Part shown: positions 16,138-24,703 of the stretch, one piece after another | Layout of the letters: each line of letters begins with the position of its first letter | Numbering within the stretch: position 1 is the first letter of the stretch | Source of the DNA: Halopelagius longus | Lineage (GTDB): Archaea; Halobacteriota; Halobacteria; Halobacteriales; Haloferacaceae | Direction: 5' to 3' | DNA: 64,000 bases | Assembly: GCF_900100875.1 (NCBI RefSeq) | Contig: NZ_FNKQ01000003.1 | Coordinates: 620,001 to 684,000, forward strand | Notes under the pieces: model-generated | Database searches by the model: none | The model's input: the letters and a program-made list of their open reading frames with translations, nothing else | Told to the model about the DNA's origin: nothing | Position numbers and translations under genes: made by a program

Positions 16138-17538
16138 TCAGTCGCCGAACGGGCCGAGGCCGCCCATACCGCCCATGCCGCCGCCACCGCCGCCTTGGTT
16201 CTCCAGTTTCTTCATCATGCGCTGCATGTCGCCGTCGCCCATGCCTTGGAACTGCTTGAGGGTGCGCTCCATCATCTTGTGCTGTTGGAGCAGTTCGCGG
16301 ACGAGTTCCTCGTCCTGACCCGACCCTCGCGAGATACGCTCGACGCGCGACGCGCCGATGACGCGCGGGTTCTCCAGTTCCTCCTCGGTCATCGAGTCCA
16401 TGATGACGTCGAACGAGCGCATGCGGTCCTGCGTGACGTCCATCGCGTCGTCCGGCAACTGGTCTTTCAACCCGCCGCCGAGACCCGGAATCATGTCGAG
16501 GACCTGGTCCAAGGGACCCATCTTGTTCATCGCCTCCATCTGCTTTTGCATGTCCTTCAGCGTGAACGACCCCTTCATGATGTCCTCGGGGTCCCAGTCT
16601 TCGTCCTCCTCTTGGGTCTCGGCCATGGCGCGTTCGACCCGTTCGGACAGTTGCTTCAGGTCGCCCATGCCGAGGAGCCGAGAGATGAAGCCGTTCGGCT
16701 CGAAGCGTTCGATGTCCTGCACCGTCTCGCCGGTGCCGAGGAAGGCGATGGACGAATCCGTCTCGTTGACGGCGGTCAGTGCGCCGCCGCCCTTCGCCGT
16801 CCCGTCGAGTTTCGTGATGACGACGCCGCCGATGCCGATGGAGTCGTCGAACTCGCGGGCCTGTTCCTTCGCGCCCTGCCCGATGGCCGCGTCGAGGACG
16901 AGGAGCGAGCGGTCCGGTTCGACGACGGACTCGATGTCCTCTATCTCGTCGATGAGGGATTCTTCGAGGGCGTGTCGGCCGGCCGTGTCCACGATGTGGA
17001 CGTCGGCGTCCTCGGTGGCTTCGAGGCCCTCGCGGGCGATTTTGACGGGGTTCTCCTCGTCGGGGTCGCCGTAGAAGTCCACCTCGGCGCGTTCGCACAT
17101 CTGCTTTGCTTGGTCGTACGCGCCGGGGCGGAACGTGTCCGTCTGGATGACGGCGGGGCGCAGGCCCTTCTTCGAGAACCACCACGCCATCTTCGCGGCG
17201 GTGGTGGTCTTCCCGGACCCCTGCAGACCCGCGAGCATGATCGTCTGCGGTTCGAGGGGGATTTCGGTGGACTCGCCGATGAGACCGACGAGTTCCTCGT
17301 ACACTATCTTGAGGACGTGGTCGCGCGCGGAGGTGCCGCCCGGCGGTTCTTCCTCCGTGGCGCGCTCTTTGATGGACGAAGAGAGGTCCATCACGAGGCT
17401 CACGTCGACGTCGGCGGAGAGCAAGGAGCGTTGAATCTCCTTGACGATCTCCTCGACGTCCTCCTCGCTGAGACGAGATTTCCCCTGCAGCTTATCGAGA
17501 CTGCCGCGGAGGGAACTCCCGAGATTGTCGAGTACCAT
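16138..17538 (-). CDS. srp54: Signal recognition particle 54 kDa protein
   Basis: A 466-residue SRP54/Ffh GTPase. Residues 1-90 form the N-domain, the G-domain P-loop is [13 protein letters not shown] near 104-116, and the DTAGRH and [10 protein letters not shown] motifs follow. From about residue 300 the Met-rich M-domain binds 7S RNA and signal peptides, with the RNA-contact SRGSG motif near 403. The tail is Gly/Met-rich ([11 protein letters not shown]). It delivers ribosome-nascent chain complexes to FtsY, whose gene lies downstream of the next gene pair on the same strand. Confidence 0.97.
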   Translation of the reverse strand: MVLDNLGSSLRGSLDKLQGKSRLSEEDVEEIVKEIQRSLLSADVDVSLVMDLSSSIKERATEEEPPGGTSARDHVLKIVYEELVGLIGESTEIPLEPQTIMLAGLQGSGKTTTAAKMAWWFSKKGLRPAVIQTDTFRPGAYDQAKQMCERAEVDFYGDPDEENPVKIAREGLEATEDADVHIVDTAGRHALEESLIDEIEDIESVVEPDRSLLVLDAAIGQGAKEQAREFDDSIGIGGVVITKLDGTAKGGGALTAVNETDSSIAFLGTGETVQDIERFEPNGFISRLLGMGDLKQLSERVERAMAETQEEDEDWDPEDIMKGSFTLKDMQKQMEAMNKMGPLDQVLDMIPGLGGGLKDQLPDDAMDVTQDRMRSFDVIMDSMTEEELENPRVIGASRVERISRGSGQDEELVRELLQQHKMMERTLKQFQGMGDGDMQRMMKKLENQGGGGGGMGGMGGLGPFGD

Positions 17539-17563
17539 TGAAACAGTCTACGCGAGGCGACGT

Positions 17564-17569
17564 GTAAAG
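17564..17569 (-). promoter_or_regulatory. TATA-like box for srp54
   Basis: On the minus strand CTTTAC, centred 28 bases before the ATG at 17538; fits a leaderless transcript. Confidence 0.5.
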
Positions 17570-17701
17570 GCTTTATCCGTCGGTCGGACGGCGTTCGGCG
17601 GTCCGGTTCGGCGGCGGCGTACACCGACGCCCTCGTCGCCGCACTCCCGGGCCCGCCTCGCGGGCCGGAGATTCTTCTATCGGGACCGACAACCGACGCG
17701 C

Positions 17702-18316
17702 ATGGCCTCCGTCGCCGGTCTCTCCGCGGCCACCTATCTCGCCTTCTGCGGCGCGGCACTCGCCCTCGTACTCACGCCCGGCCCCGACACGATGTACGTC
17801 CTCGCCCGCGGGATGCAGGGCCGCGGGGCGGGCGTCCGGTCCGCGTTCGGCATCTCGACGGGCGTGTTGCTCCACACCGCGGCGGCGACGCTCGGACTGG
17901 CCGCACTCCTGCGGGCCGCGCCGACGGCGTACCGACTGCTGAAGTACGCGGGCGCGGCGTACCTCGTCTACCTCGGCGTCTCCGCCCTCCGCGAGGGGGA
18001 GTTCGACCCGCAGGTGGAGACGGACCCCGAGGGGAGTTTCCGCCGGGGCGTCCTCGTGAACGCCCTGAACCCGAAGGTGGCGCTGTTCTTCCTCGCCTTC
18101 CTCCCCGGGTTCGCGGGCGCGGGGGCGGGTGCCGAGGTCAGGATGGCGCTCCTCGGCGCGACGTACGCCGTCCTCACGGCGGCGTACCTCTCGGTAGTCG
18201 CCCTCGCGTCGGTGCGCGTCGGGCGCGCACTCGCGGAGACGAGACTCTCTTCGGCGCTGAACTGGGCGGGCGGCGGCGTCATGGTCGCACTCGGCGTCGC
18301 ACTCGCCGCGGAGTAA
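17702..18316 (+). CDS. LysE/RhtB family translocator
   Basis: A 204-residue membrane exporter of the LysE/RhtB superfamily, with about six helices. Family marks are the N-terminal LVLTPGPDTMYVLARGMQGRGAGVR-type start (LTPGPD is diagnostic), GAAYLVYLGVSAL, and RRGVLVNALNPKVALFFLAFLPGF. Members export amino acids or related metabolites; the substrate here is unknown. The ATG at 17702 gives a normal family length. The upstream open frame to 17441 is antisense to srp54 and is not part of the gene. Confidence 0.92.
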   Translation: MASVAGLSAATYLAFCGAALALVLTPGPDTMYVLARGMQGRGAGVRSAFGISTGVLLHTAAATLGLAALLRAAPTAYRLLKYAGAAYLVYLGVSALREGEFDPQVETDPEGSFRRGVLVNALNPKVALFFLAFLPGFAGAGAGAEVRMALLGATYAVLTAAYLSVVALASVRVGRALAETRLSSALNWAGGGVMVALGVALAAE

Positions 18317-18448
18317 AGACGGAGGGGTCGGGTCCGGCGACCGGAGGTGTTTTGTAGCGACGGAAGAGAGTGGTGAGTAGACGGCACGGTCAGGCAGTCC
18401 TTTCGTCCCGTGTGGTTTCCACGCGGGTCACCGCTGACTGACCTACCC

Positions 18449-18518
18449 CGTCTCTCTAACACTCGTGAGCGACATCTCCCGCGCGTTCTACCGACACCGA
18501 ATCGGAGTTAGAGAGACG
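18449..18518. repeat. 12-bp perfect inverted repeat with 46-base spacer
   Basis: CGTCTCTCTAAC at 18449-18460 pairs perfectly with GTTAGAGAGACG at 18507-18518. It sits in the 268-base gap between the convergent lysE-like and ftsY genes. Size and placement fit either a bidirectional transcript-end stem or the ends of a tiny non-autonomous element; no coding content lies inside. Confidence 0.65.
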
Positions 18519-18584
18519 TCGCTCTCGATTTGCGGAGTCGAGTGAAAGGAGAGAGGTCGGAGAGAGACGGGAGAAACCGTCCGG

Positions 18585-20147
18585 CTACTCTTCCTCGCCC
18601 AGCAGTCGGTTGACCATCCACTCGGGGTCGAACCGTTCGATGTCGTCGTAGTCCTGCCCGACGCCGAGGAACAGGATGGGCTTGCCCGTGACGTAGGCGA
18701 TGGAGATGGCCGCGCCGCCGTTGGAGTCGGCGTCGGCCTTCGTGAGGATTGCGCCGTCGATTTCGGCGGCGTCGTTGAACTTCTTGGCGCGTTGGACCGC
18801 GTCCTGTCCGGCGACGGCCTCGTCGACGAACAGCGTCATGTCGGGGTCCACCACCCGGTCTATCTTCTCCAACTGCGACATGAGGTCGTTGGAGGTGTGC
18901 AGTCGGCCCGCGGTGTCGCCGAGGACGACGTCGATGTCGTGGGCCTCGGCGAACTCGACGCCGTCGTAGAGGACGGCCGCCGGGTCGCCGCCCTGTTCGT
19001 GACTGATGAGTTTCTTGTCGAGGTTCTCGGCGTGCTTCTGAATCTGCTCGTTCGCGCCCGCGCGGTACGTGTCGCCGTTCGCGAGGACGGTCGAGAGACC
19101 GCGCTCCTCGAAGTAGCGCGCCATCTTCGCGATGGAGGTTGTCTTGCCGACCCCGTTGACGCCGGTGAAGATGATGGTGACGGGCTTGTCCGCCTCCTGT
19201 ACTCGCTCGTCGAAGTCGAACTGGCCGACGCTGATGACGTCGTAGAGGGCGTCGTGAAGCGCCTCCTCGACGAGTTCGCCCGTGGTGTCGACCTGGGCGC
19301 GCGTCTCGCCGATCATCTTGTCGCGGATGGTCTGGAGAATCTCCTCGGCGACGGTCATCTCCACGTCGCTCTCTAAGAGCGCCATCTCCAGTTCCCAGAG
19401 GGGGTCCTCGAGGTCCTCCTCCTCGATGATTATCTTCCCCGTGGCGAACGCCGCCGCGCGCTTCAGGCGGCCCGCGCCGGACTTCTTCTTCTCCTCCTTC
19501 TCGAGGGCCTCCGACGCCGCCTCGGAGGCGATGGACTCCCGTTCGGGCGACTCCGCGTCGTCGTCTGCGACCTCTTCGAGGTCCGGTTCGGGTTCCGCCG
19601 CCTCCGCGTCCGTCGCGGCCTCGACGTCATCGGACTGCGTCCGATGGGCCGACGAGCTTCGCTCGTCGACGTCGTCGGACTGGTCGGGCACCCGTTCTTC
19701 GGCCTCTTCGGTGGGTTCGGGGTCGGCGTGTAGCGACGCGTCCGCCGTCGCGTTCGGTTCGATTTCGACCTCCGAGTCCGACGTTTCGGATTCGGCTTCG
19801 GTCGCCGCCTCCTTGGCGGGGGACGCGTCCTCCGCGCCCGACGGGCCGACTGCCGACGCGGCGTCGGTGTCGGGGGCGCTTTCGGCCGACGAGTCGGCCG
19901 TCGGCGCTTCGGTGTCGGGTTCGGACGCCGCCTCGTCGGCGACGGCCGCCGACGCGTCCGAATCCGTCTCGGCCTCGCTCTCGACGTCGTCGCCAGACGC
20001 GGTCTGGCGGGCCGACGAACCCTGTTCGTCGACGTCACCGGACGCGGTCTGGTCGGCCGCCTCGGCTTGCTCCTCGGCTTTCTCCTCGGCGGTGTCCTCG
20101 ACGTCGTCGCGGAAGTTCTGGAGTTTCTTTTTCAGTCCGTCAAACAT
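18585..20147 (-). CDS. ftsY: Signal recognition particle receptor FtsY
   Basis: A 520-residue SRP receptor. Residues about 1-215 are a long, extremely acidic Ala/Asp/Glu/Ser-rich A-domain, much larger than needed for function, that probably contacts the membrane. The NG domain follows: P-loop GVNGVGKTTSIAK, NGDTYRAGANEQ, LGDTAGRLHTSNDLM, and the end EWMVNRLLGEEE. In the A-domain two peptides of the form VDE-x2-SSA-x2-T-x-S-x-DDVE recur; at DNA level they are two double-hairpin palindromic elements. FtsY docks SRP54-bound ribosomes at the membrane. Confidence 0.97.
   Translation of the reverse strand: MFDGLKKKLQNFRDDVEDTAEEKAEEQAEAADQTASGDVDEQGSSARQTASGDDVESEAETDSDASAAVADEAASEPDTEAPTADSSAESAPDTDAASAVGPSGAEDASPAKEAATEAESETSDSEVEIEPNATADASLHADPEPTEEAEERVPDQSDDVDERSSSAHRTQSDDVEAATDAEAAEPEPDLEEVADDDAESPERESIASEAASEALEKEEKKKSGAGRLKRAAAFATGKIIIEEEDLEDPLWELEMALLESDVEMTVAEEILQTIRDKMIGETRAQVDTTGELVEEALHDALYDVISVGQFDFDERVQEADKPVTIIFTGVNGVGKTTSIAKMARYFEERGLSTVLANGDTYRAGANEQIQKHAENLDKKLISHEQGGDPAAVLYDGVEFAEAHDIDVVLGDTAGRLHTSNDLMSQLEKIDRVVDPDMTLFVDEAVAGQDAVQRAKKFNDAAEIDGAILTKADADSNGGAAISIAYVTGKPILFLGVGQDYDDIERFDPEWMVNRLLGEEE
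19628..19668. repeat. Double-hairpin palindromic element, copy A (inside ftsY)
   Basis: Two perfect 8-bp hairpins in series: CATCGGAC-TGC-GTCCGATG (19628-19646), a 3-base gap GGC, then CGACGAGC-TTC-GCTCGTCG (19650-19668). The element is in frame within the acidic domain of ftsY. It has the same 8-3-8, 3, 8-3-8 geometry as copy B, with different stem bases. Confidence 0.85.
19991..20031. repeat. Double-hairpin palindromic element, copy B (inside ftsY)
   Basis: CGCCAGAC-GCG-GTCTGGCG (19991-20009), gap GGC, then CGACGAAC-CCT-GTTCGTCG (20013-20031). Both stems are perfect. Compared with copy A, both sides of each stem have changed together. A decayed half copy follows at 20038-20052 (CCGGAC-GCG-GTCTGG, one mismatch). 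Confidence 0.85.
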
Positions 20148-20200
20148 CGTGCTAAGGGGTTAGGACGCGACGCTACCGCGTCGCGTCGTGGTCGGGGTGT

Positions 20201-20665
20201 TTACTCGTCGTCGTCGCTCTGCTGCTGTTGCTGCATCTGCTGCATCTGCTGTTGCTGCATCTGCTGTTGCATCTGCTGGGCCTGCTGTTCGAGTTCGCTG
20301 CTCTCGTCTTCCAGGTCCCCGACTTCGCCTTCGAGTTCGGAGATGCGCTCGTCGATGACGTCCTGCTTCGTGCGCAGGGCGTCGATGGCGTCGTCCTGCT
20401 CCTGTTCGGCGGCGTAGTTGCCGCCGAGGCCGACGATGACCTCGTCGATGTCCTGCACTTCCGCGCGGAGGTACGCGCCGCCGCCGAGCGGAACCTGCAC
20501 CGTGGAGCCGGTTTCGAGCGTCTCGATGGCCTCGACGGCCTCGTCTATCTCGTCTTTCTCGTCTTCGAGCTCCTCGATGTCGCCTTCGAGCTCCTCGATT
20601 TCCTCGTCGATAGCCTGCAGTTCCTGCGAGAGCTGCTGAAGTTGCTGCTGACCGCCACCCATCAT
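20201..20665 (-). CDS. pfdA: Prefoldin alpha subunit
   Basis: A 154-residue coiled-coil chaperone subunit. Helix one (residues 5-50, LQQLSQELQAIDEEIEEL) and helix two (90-150) flank a central beta-hairpin pair with VQVPLGGGAYLRAEV and VIVGLGGNYAAE, the fold of prefoldin alpha. The end is an unusually long Gln/Met-rich tract (QQMQQQMQQQQMQQMQQ) before an acidic SDDDE tail. Prefoldin passes unfolded clients to the thermosome, also in this window. Its ATG overlaps the L18Ae stop by four bases, and ftsY follows after 53 bases. Confidence 0.95.
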   Translation of the reverse strand: MMGGGQQQLQQLSQELQAIDEEIEELEGDIEELEDEKDEIDEAVEAIETLETGSTVQVPLGGGAYLRAEVQDIDEVIVGLGGNYAAEQEQDDAIDALRTKQDVIDERISELEGEVGDLEDESSELEQQAQQMQQQMQQQQMQQMQQQQQSDDDE

Positions 20666-20847
20666 GCGGCGGCCACCTCCTCGACGTCTTCGAGGTCAAT
20701 CTGGACGCGCTTGAGGCCGTGGCGACTGCCGACGTTGGCGTACACCCGTTCTCGGGCGACGTTTTCGTTCGGAGCCTCGACGGTCGTCTCGAACTGACGG
20801 TACCCGTCGCGGCTCTGGTACCGACCGCTCACAGTAAATTCGCTCAT
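20662..20847 (-). CDS. rpl18a: Large-subunit ribosomal protein L18Ae (LX)
   Basis: A 61-residue protein starting MSEFTVSGRYQSRDGYRQF, with the short alpha-beta fold of archaeal LX/L18ae/L20A and the block VYANVGSRHGLKRVQI. It binds 23S rRNA in the 50S subunit. An upstream in-frame start would add 16 non-conserved residues, so the ATG at 20847 is chosen. It sits between aIF6 and prefoldin alpha in the standard archaeal order, but a 211-base gap and a TATA-like AAGATACTT upstream suggest its own promoter. Confidence 0.93.
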   Translation of the reverse strand: MSEFTVSGRYQSRDGYRQFETTVEAPNENVARERVYANVGSRHGLKRVQIDLEDVEEVAAA

Positions 20848-21058
20848 ACTCCGAGGGTGTGGATGCGCGGGGAAGTATCTTCCTACTCGGGACACCCAAC
20901 GACGCTCGACCGCAGACGGAGCGAACCGGGTTCGAAGGAGGTAATCGACCGCCCGCGAAGACTCTTCGCGAACGGCCGGACGAAAGCGACGGCGAGAGCA
21001 GCGAGAGGAGAGTCGGTGCGACCGCTCGGTCGGGCGGCGACGGCCGTCCGCGAACGGC

Positions 21059-21724
21059 TCAGTCGATGTAGTCGAGTGCGTCCTCGACGCGACCGATTTC
21101 GGGACCGGTCGTCTCCTCGCCGACCACGTAGTCGGAGTCGTTGGCGATGAGGCCGGAGCCGACGAGGGGCGCGCCGTAGTTGACCGTCCCGATGTCCGCG
21201 CGGACGTCGAGGAGTTCCTCCAGCGCTTCGAGCTCCGGTTCGCGGGACTTCGGGTGACAGAGGACGCCCCTGTCGTTTGCGACGGCGGCGGTGCCGATGG
21301 TTCGGACGTCTGCGAGGTCGCCGTGTTCGACCGGCACCCCGAGGCCGTCCTCGACCGCTTCGACGGCCTCCTCCGAGAGGTCGGGGTGGACGCACGCGCC
21401 GTAGTTGTTCGCCAACACGACGTTCCCGGCGGCGTTGATTCGGCCCGGAAGCTCCGTCACCGGGAGGTCGGCCGCCTCGGCTATCGCCTCCTTCTCGCGG
21501 TCGGTCGCACGGGCGGAGACGAGCACGCCGTTCTCGTTACCGGTCGCGAGTGCGCCGACCGTTCCCGACCCGCCGACGGTCGTCTTCACGGCCGGAACCC
21601 CGAGCTCGTCGCTCATCGACTCGACGAGGCCGTCGTCCGCGTCCGGGCGGACGATGAGCACGTCGTCGGTGACGCGAGCGAAGACGCCGACGTACGACGA
21701 ACCGGCGAAGGAGGCGCGAAGCAC
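21059..21724 (-). CDS. eif6: Translation initiation factor aIF6
   Basis: A 221-residue anti-association factor. The five-fold pseudosymmetric pentein repeats are visible: [71 protein letters not shown] and [23 protein letters not shown]. It binds the 50S subunit and prevents premature joining with 30S. It follows rpl31e with a three-base gap (21725-21727), so L39e, L31e and aIF6 form one operon. Confidence 0.97.
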   Translation of the reverse strand: MLRASFAGSSYVGVFARVTDDVLIVRPDADDGLVESMSDELGVPAVKTTVGGSGTVGALATGNENGVLVSARATDREKEAIAEAADLPVTELPGRINAAGNVVLANNYGACVHPDLSEEAVEAVEDGLGVPVEHGDLADVRTIGTAAVANDRGVLCHPKSREPELEALEELLDVRADIGTVNYGAPLVGSGLIANDSDYVVGEETTGPEIGRVEDALDYID

Positions 21725-21727
21725 CGT

Positions 21728-22006
21728 TTACTCTGCCGGTTCCGCTTCGACGACGGGTTCGCCGTCCTCGTCGAAGCGAGCCGCGCGAACGCGGAACTTG
21801 CTCGGCGGTTTCTGGCGACCGTGCGCCCAGATGTCCTCGTTGATGTCGGGGTCGAGACGGACGGCCTCTTCCTCGACTTTGAAGTGCTTTGCGAGGTGCT
21901 GACGGATGAGCTTCATCGCGCGGTCCGCCGCCTCGTGCGAGGGGACGTTCTTGGCGTCGCGGAGCGGTACCGTGATGACGCGTTCTTCGAAGTCGCTTGC
22001 GCTCAT
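21728..22006 (-). CDS. rpl31e: Large-subunit ribosomal protein L31e
   Basis: A 92-residue protein of the L31e family. ERVITVPLRDAKNVPSHEAADRAMKLIRQHLAKHF and the segment LDPDINEDIWAHGRQKPPSKFRVRAARF are diagnostic. It lies near the peptide exit of the 50S subunit, where SRP also docks. The C-terminus carries a short acidic Glu-Pro tail typical of halophiles. It starts three bases after the L39e stop. Confidence 0.96.
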   Translation of the reverse strand: MSASDFEERVITVPLRDAKNVPSHEAADRAMKLIRQHLAKHFKVEEEAVRLDPDINEDIWAHGRQKPPSKFRVRAARFDEDGEPVVEAEPAE

Positions 22007-22009
22007 TGG

Positions 22010-22162
22010 TTACTCGTCCGTGTCGCTCCGCCGCCAGTTGCGGCGCTTGGGGTTGCGCGTGACTTCCATGTCCGTCTTCAGCATGACCCACGCGGGGACG
22101 CGGCTGTTCTGACGCTCGAGTTTCGCCAGCCGCTTCTTCTTCGCCTTCGTCTTCTTGCTCAT
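22010..22162 (-). CDS. rpl39e: Large-subunit ribosomal protein L39e
   Basis: A 50-residue basic protein ([18 protein letters not shown], then [11 protein letters not shown] and [15 protein letters not shown]), full-length L39e, which lines the nascent-chain exit tunnel. First gene of the L39e-L31e-aIF6 operon. The ATG at 22162 is 29 bases after a TATA-like box. The longer frame upstream is not L39e-like. Confidence 0.96.
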   Translation of the reverse strand: MSKKTKAKKKRLAKLERQNSRVPAWVMLKTDMEVTRNPKRRNWRRSDTDE

Positions 22163-22187
22163 AGTGGACGATGTTTTCTCTGGCCCG

Positions 22188-22195
22188 CATAAAAT
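22188..22195 (-). promoter_or_regulatory. TATA box of the L39e-L31e-aIF6 operon
   Basis: Minus-strand ATTTTATG centred 29 bases before the L39e ATG. Confidence 0.6.
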
Positions 22196-22311
22196 CTTGT
22201 TCCTTCGGCCCCGCACCGTGCGAGAGCGTCGCAGTCCGAATCCGACGACTGCGGCGGAGTACCGTCGCGAAACCGAGTCATTCACGACGGGCGACCCCGA
22301 CTGGATAATCG

Positions 22312-23250
22312 ATGCGTCACCGAACTACCGCGGTTTTCCTTCTCGTCTCCGCCGTCTGGGGGACGGCGTTCATGGCCACGAAAGTCGGCCTCGGGTCGCT
22401 TCCCCCAGCGCTGTTCGCCGCCGTCCGATTCACGCTCGCGGCCGCGCTCCTCTTCTGTCTCGCCTCCGCCCGGGGCGATAGGCTCCGCCCGCGGACGCGA
22501 GCGGAGTGGGTTCCCGTCCTGACGGGCGGGGTGTTCACCATCGGCGTCCACCACGCCTTCCTGTTCACCGGCCAGCAGTACGTCTCGAGCGCCGTCGCCG
22601 CCGTCCTACTCGGCCTCATCCCCGTCGTCACCCCGGCGCTGACGCGCCTCACCGCCTCGACGGAGCGACTGACGCCCGTCGGCGCGGTGGGCGTCACGCT
22701 CGGCTTCGTCGGCGTCGTCGTCATCGCCGACCCGGACCCCTCGAACCTCCTCGGGTCGGAACTCCGCGGCGTCGTCCTCGTTCTCGCCTCCGCGGTGGCG
22801 TTCGCCCTCGGCGCGGTATTGACCCACGACGCGAAGTCCGCGCTCCCCCTCGTCTCCACGCAGGCGTGGATGATGGTCGTCGGCGCGGCGTTCCTGCACG
22901 TCACCACCCTCGCGCTTCCGTGGGAGTCGTACGCCGACGCGTCGTGGACGCCCGGCGCTCTCGCGGCACTGGCGTACCTCTCCGTCGTCGCCGGCGCGGG
23001 CGGGTTCCTGCTGTACTTCTGGCTTCTGGGCCGAATCGGGCCGGTCGAGGTGAGCCTCATGGAGTACGTCATCCCGGTGTTCGCCGCGATAGCCGGGTGG
23101 GTCGCCCTCGGAGAGACGCTGGACGCGAACACCGTCGCCGGCTTCGTCACCATCTTCGTCGGTTTCGTCCTCGTGAAGCGGGAGTCGATTCGAAGCGAAC
23201 TCCGTCGGATGCGGACCGCCGGTCGGACGCGGGCGAACGACGCCGACTGA
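22312..23250 (+). CDS. EamA/DMT family transporter
   Basis: A 312-residue membrane protein with ten helices in two EamA repeats. The first contains [19 protein letters not shown] and [13 protein letters not shown], the second begins at [25 protein letters not shown], and [20 protein letters not shown] is the family signature of repeat two. It belongs to the drug/metabolite transporter superfamily; the substrate is unknown. The C-terminus is a basic cytosolic tail ([16 protein letters not shown]). Its stop (23248-23250) abuts the convergent 2',3'-cyclic phosphodiesterase gene. Confidence 0.92.
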   Translation: MRHRTTAVFLLVSAVWGTAFMATKVGLGSLPPALFAAVRFTLAAALLFCLASARGDRLRPRTRAEWVPVLTGGVFTIGVHHAFLFTGQQYVSSAVAAVLLGLIPVVTPALTRLTASTERLTPVGAVGVTLGFVGVVVIADPDPSNLLGSELRGVVLVLASAVAFALGAVLTHDAKSALPLVSTQAWMMVVGAAFLHVTTLALPWESYADASWTPGALAALAYLSVVAGAGGFLLYFWLLGRIGPVEVSLMEYVIPVFAAIAGWVALGETLDANTVAGFVTIFVGFVLVKRESIRSELRRMRTAGRTRANDAD

Positions 23251-23811
23251 CTACAACTCCACCCGCGTCACCGTGTCGTACCTCGGCCCCTCGTCGGTGA
23301 GCGTGCTCTCCTTCAGCCGGATGTCCTCGACGCGGAACGTCCCCAACTCCGGGTCCTCCTCCTCGACGACCCGTTGGACGAGGTCCTTCCCGCGCGCGTC
23401 GTCCATCCGCGCGACGGTGACGTGCGGCGTGAACTCGTGGGACTCCTCCTCGAAGCCGAGTTCGACCGTCTCGCGTTCGACCGCCTCGTGGAGGCGCGTC
23501 GTCTCCGCCGCGCCCGCGCCGTCCCGGATACCGGTCCAGACGACGCTGATGTAGTCGAGCGAGGGGAAGACGCCGAACCCGCCGACCGTCGCGTCGAACG
23601 GGCCGACGCCCGCCTCGGCGACGGCGGACTCCATCGCGTCTTCGATTTCGGGGACGCGCTCCGAATCCGTGTCGCCGAGGAACTTCAGCGTGAGATGCGC
23701 CTGTTCGGGGTCGGTGAACCGGAGGCCGTCGGCGTCGGAGAGACGGGCTTGCGCGTCCGCGACGGCCTCCGTCAGCGTCTCGGGGAGGTCGATACTCACG
23801 AAGAGTCGCAT
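23251..23811 (-). CDS. thpR: RNA 2',3'-cyclic phosphodiesterase (ThpR/2'-5' RNA ligase family)
   Basis: A 186-residue 2H phosphoesterase. It begins MRLFVSIDLPETLTEAV and has the two catalytic HxT motifs, HLTL near residue 43 and HVTV near 135, on repeated half-domains. ThpR enzymes hydrolyse RNA 2',3'-cyclic phosphates and can join 2'-5' ends in vitro, probably acting in tRNA splicing repair. The ATG at 23811 matches family starts; the frame continues upstream only through unconserved sequence. Confidence 0.93.
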   Translation of the reverse strand: MRLFVSIDLPETLTEAVADAQARLSDADGLRFTDPEQAHLTLKFLGDTDSERVPEIEDAMESAVAEAGVGPFDATVGGFGVFPSLDYISVVWTGIRDGAGAAETTRLHEAVERETVELGFEEESHEFTPHVTVARMDDARGKDLVQRVVEEEDPELGTFRVEDIRLKESTLTDEGPRYDTVTRVEL

Positions 23812-23928
23812 ACGGGGATTCGGACCGCCGCGACCGTAAATGTCGGCGGTGGCGGCCGTCGGGCGGTCGAACTGGGCGGAGGCCGCGAAGACGACGCCGC
23901 GGGGACGACGGGCGCACCGTGACGTAGT

Positions 23929-23936
23929 GCTTAACC
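23929..23936 (+). promoter_or_regulatory. TATA-like box for the TPR-DUF424 pair
   Basis: GCTTAACC centred 27 bases before the ATG at 23960. Confidence 0.5.
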
Positions 23937-23959
23937 GTCCCGGCACCTAACCGCGGCGT

Positions 23960-24703
23960 ATGGCAGAAGACGGCGAGCGAGACCGTCCCCACCAGTTCTC
24001 CGAGGGACAAGGGTTCGACGAGGACTACGAGGAGTTCTCGCTGGACCCGCCCGAGTTGAAGATGGACCCCACCAAGGAGGACCCGGTGGACACGCGCGTC
24101 ATCACGGACACGCTGGACGAGCGTAACGTCGCGTCCGACCAGGTGGACGTAGAACAGCTCATCGACGTCGGCCTCTCGTACATGCAGATAAACCGCTTCG
24201 AGGAGGCCACCGAGACGTTCGAACGCGCCGCCCGGTTCGCCGAGGACGGGTCGGCCGAAGAGCAGGAGGCGTGGGTGAACAAGGGGGCCGCACACGCCCA
24301 ACTCGAAGAGTACGACCAAGCGATAGGCGCGTACCGCGAGGCGCTCAGCATCGACGCGGCCGAACACGAGGCGGACGCGCACACGAATCTGGCCTACGCC
24401 CTCTGGGAGTTCGGCGAGACGGACGAGGCGCTCGAACACGCCGAACGCGCCGTCGAGGCCGACCCGCGCTTCCCGCAGGGGTGGTACAACCGGGGCTTCT
24501 TCCTGCGAGAACGCGGCCTGAACGAGGACGCCGTGAACGCGTTCGATAACGCTATCCGCCTCGGGATGCGAACCGCCGACGTGTTAGAGGAGAAGGCCCG
24601 CGCCCTCGAAGAACTCGGGGAAAGCGAGGAAGCCGAACGCGTCCAAGAGCAGGCGAACGAACTCCGCAGGCAGCAAGAGCAGCAACTCGTCGAGGACCGG
24701 TGA
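23960..24703 (+). CDS. Tetratricopeptide repeat protein
   Basis: A 247-residue acidic protein. After an 85-residue N-terminal region rich in Asp/Glu, TPR units follow: LIDVGLSYMQINRFEEATETFERA, AWVNKGAAHAQLEEYDQAIGAYREAL, AHTNLAYALWEFGETDEALEHAERAV and GWYNRGFFLRERGLNEDAVNAFDNAI-type helices, about four to five repeats. The end is a Gln/Glu-rich helix. TPR proteins scaffold complexes; the partner is unknown. Its TGA overlaps the next ATG (TGATG at 24701-24705), tying it to the DUF424 gene. Confidence 0.9.
   Translation: MAEDGERDRPHQFSEGQGFDEDYEEFSLDPPELKMDPTKEDPVDTRVITDTLDERNVASDQVDVEQLIDVGLSYMQINRFEEATETFERAARFAEDGSAEEQEAWVNKGAAHAQLEEYDQAIGAYREALSIDAAEHEADAHTNLAYALWEFGETDEALEHAERAVEADPRFPQGWYNRGFFLRERGLNEDAVNAFDNAIRLGMRTADVLEEKARALEELGESEEAERVQEQANELRRQQEQQLVEDR

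Noticed and set aside
16195-17541. 448-codon plus-strand frame opposite srp54
   Set aside because: Exactly antisense to the certain SRP54 gene.
20228-20797. Leu/His-rich plus-strand frame opposite prefoldin
   Set aside because: Shadow of the Gln-rich prefoldin tail.
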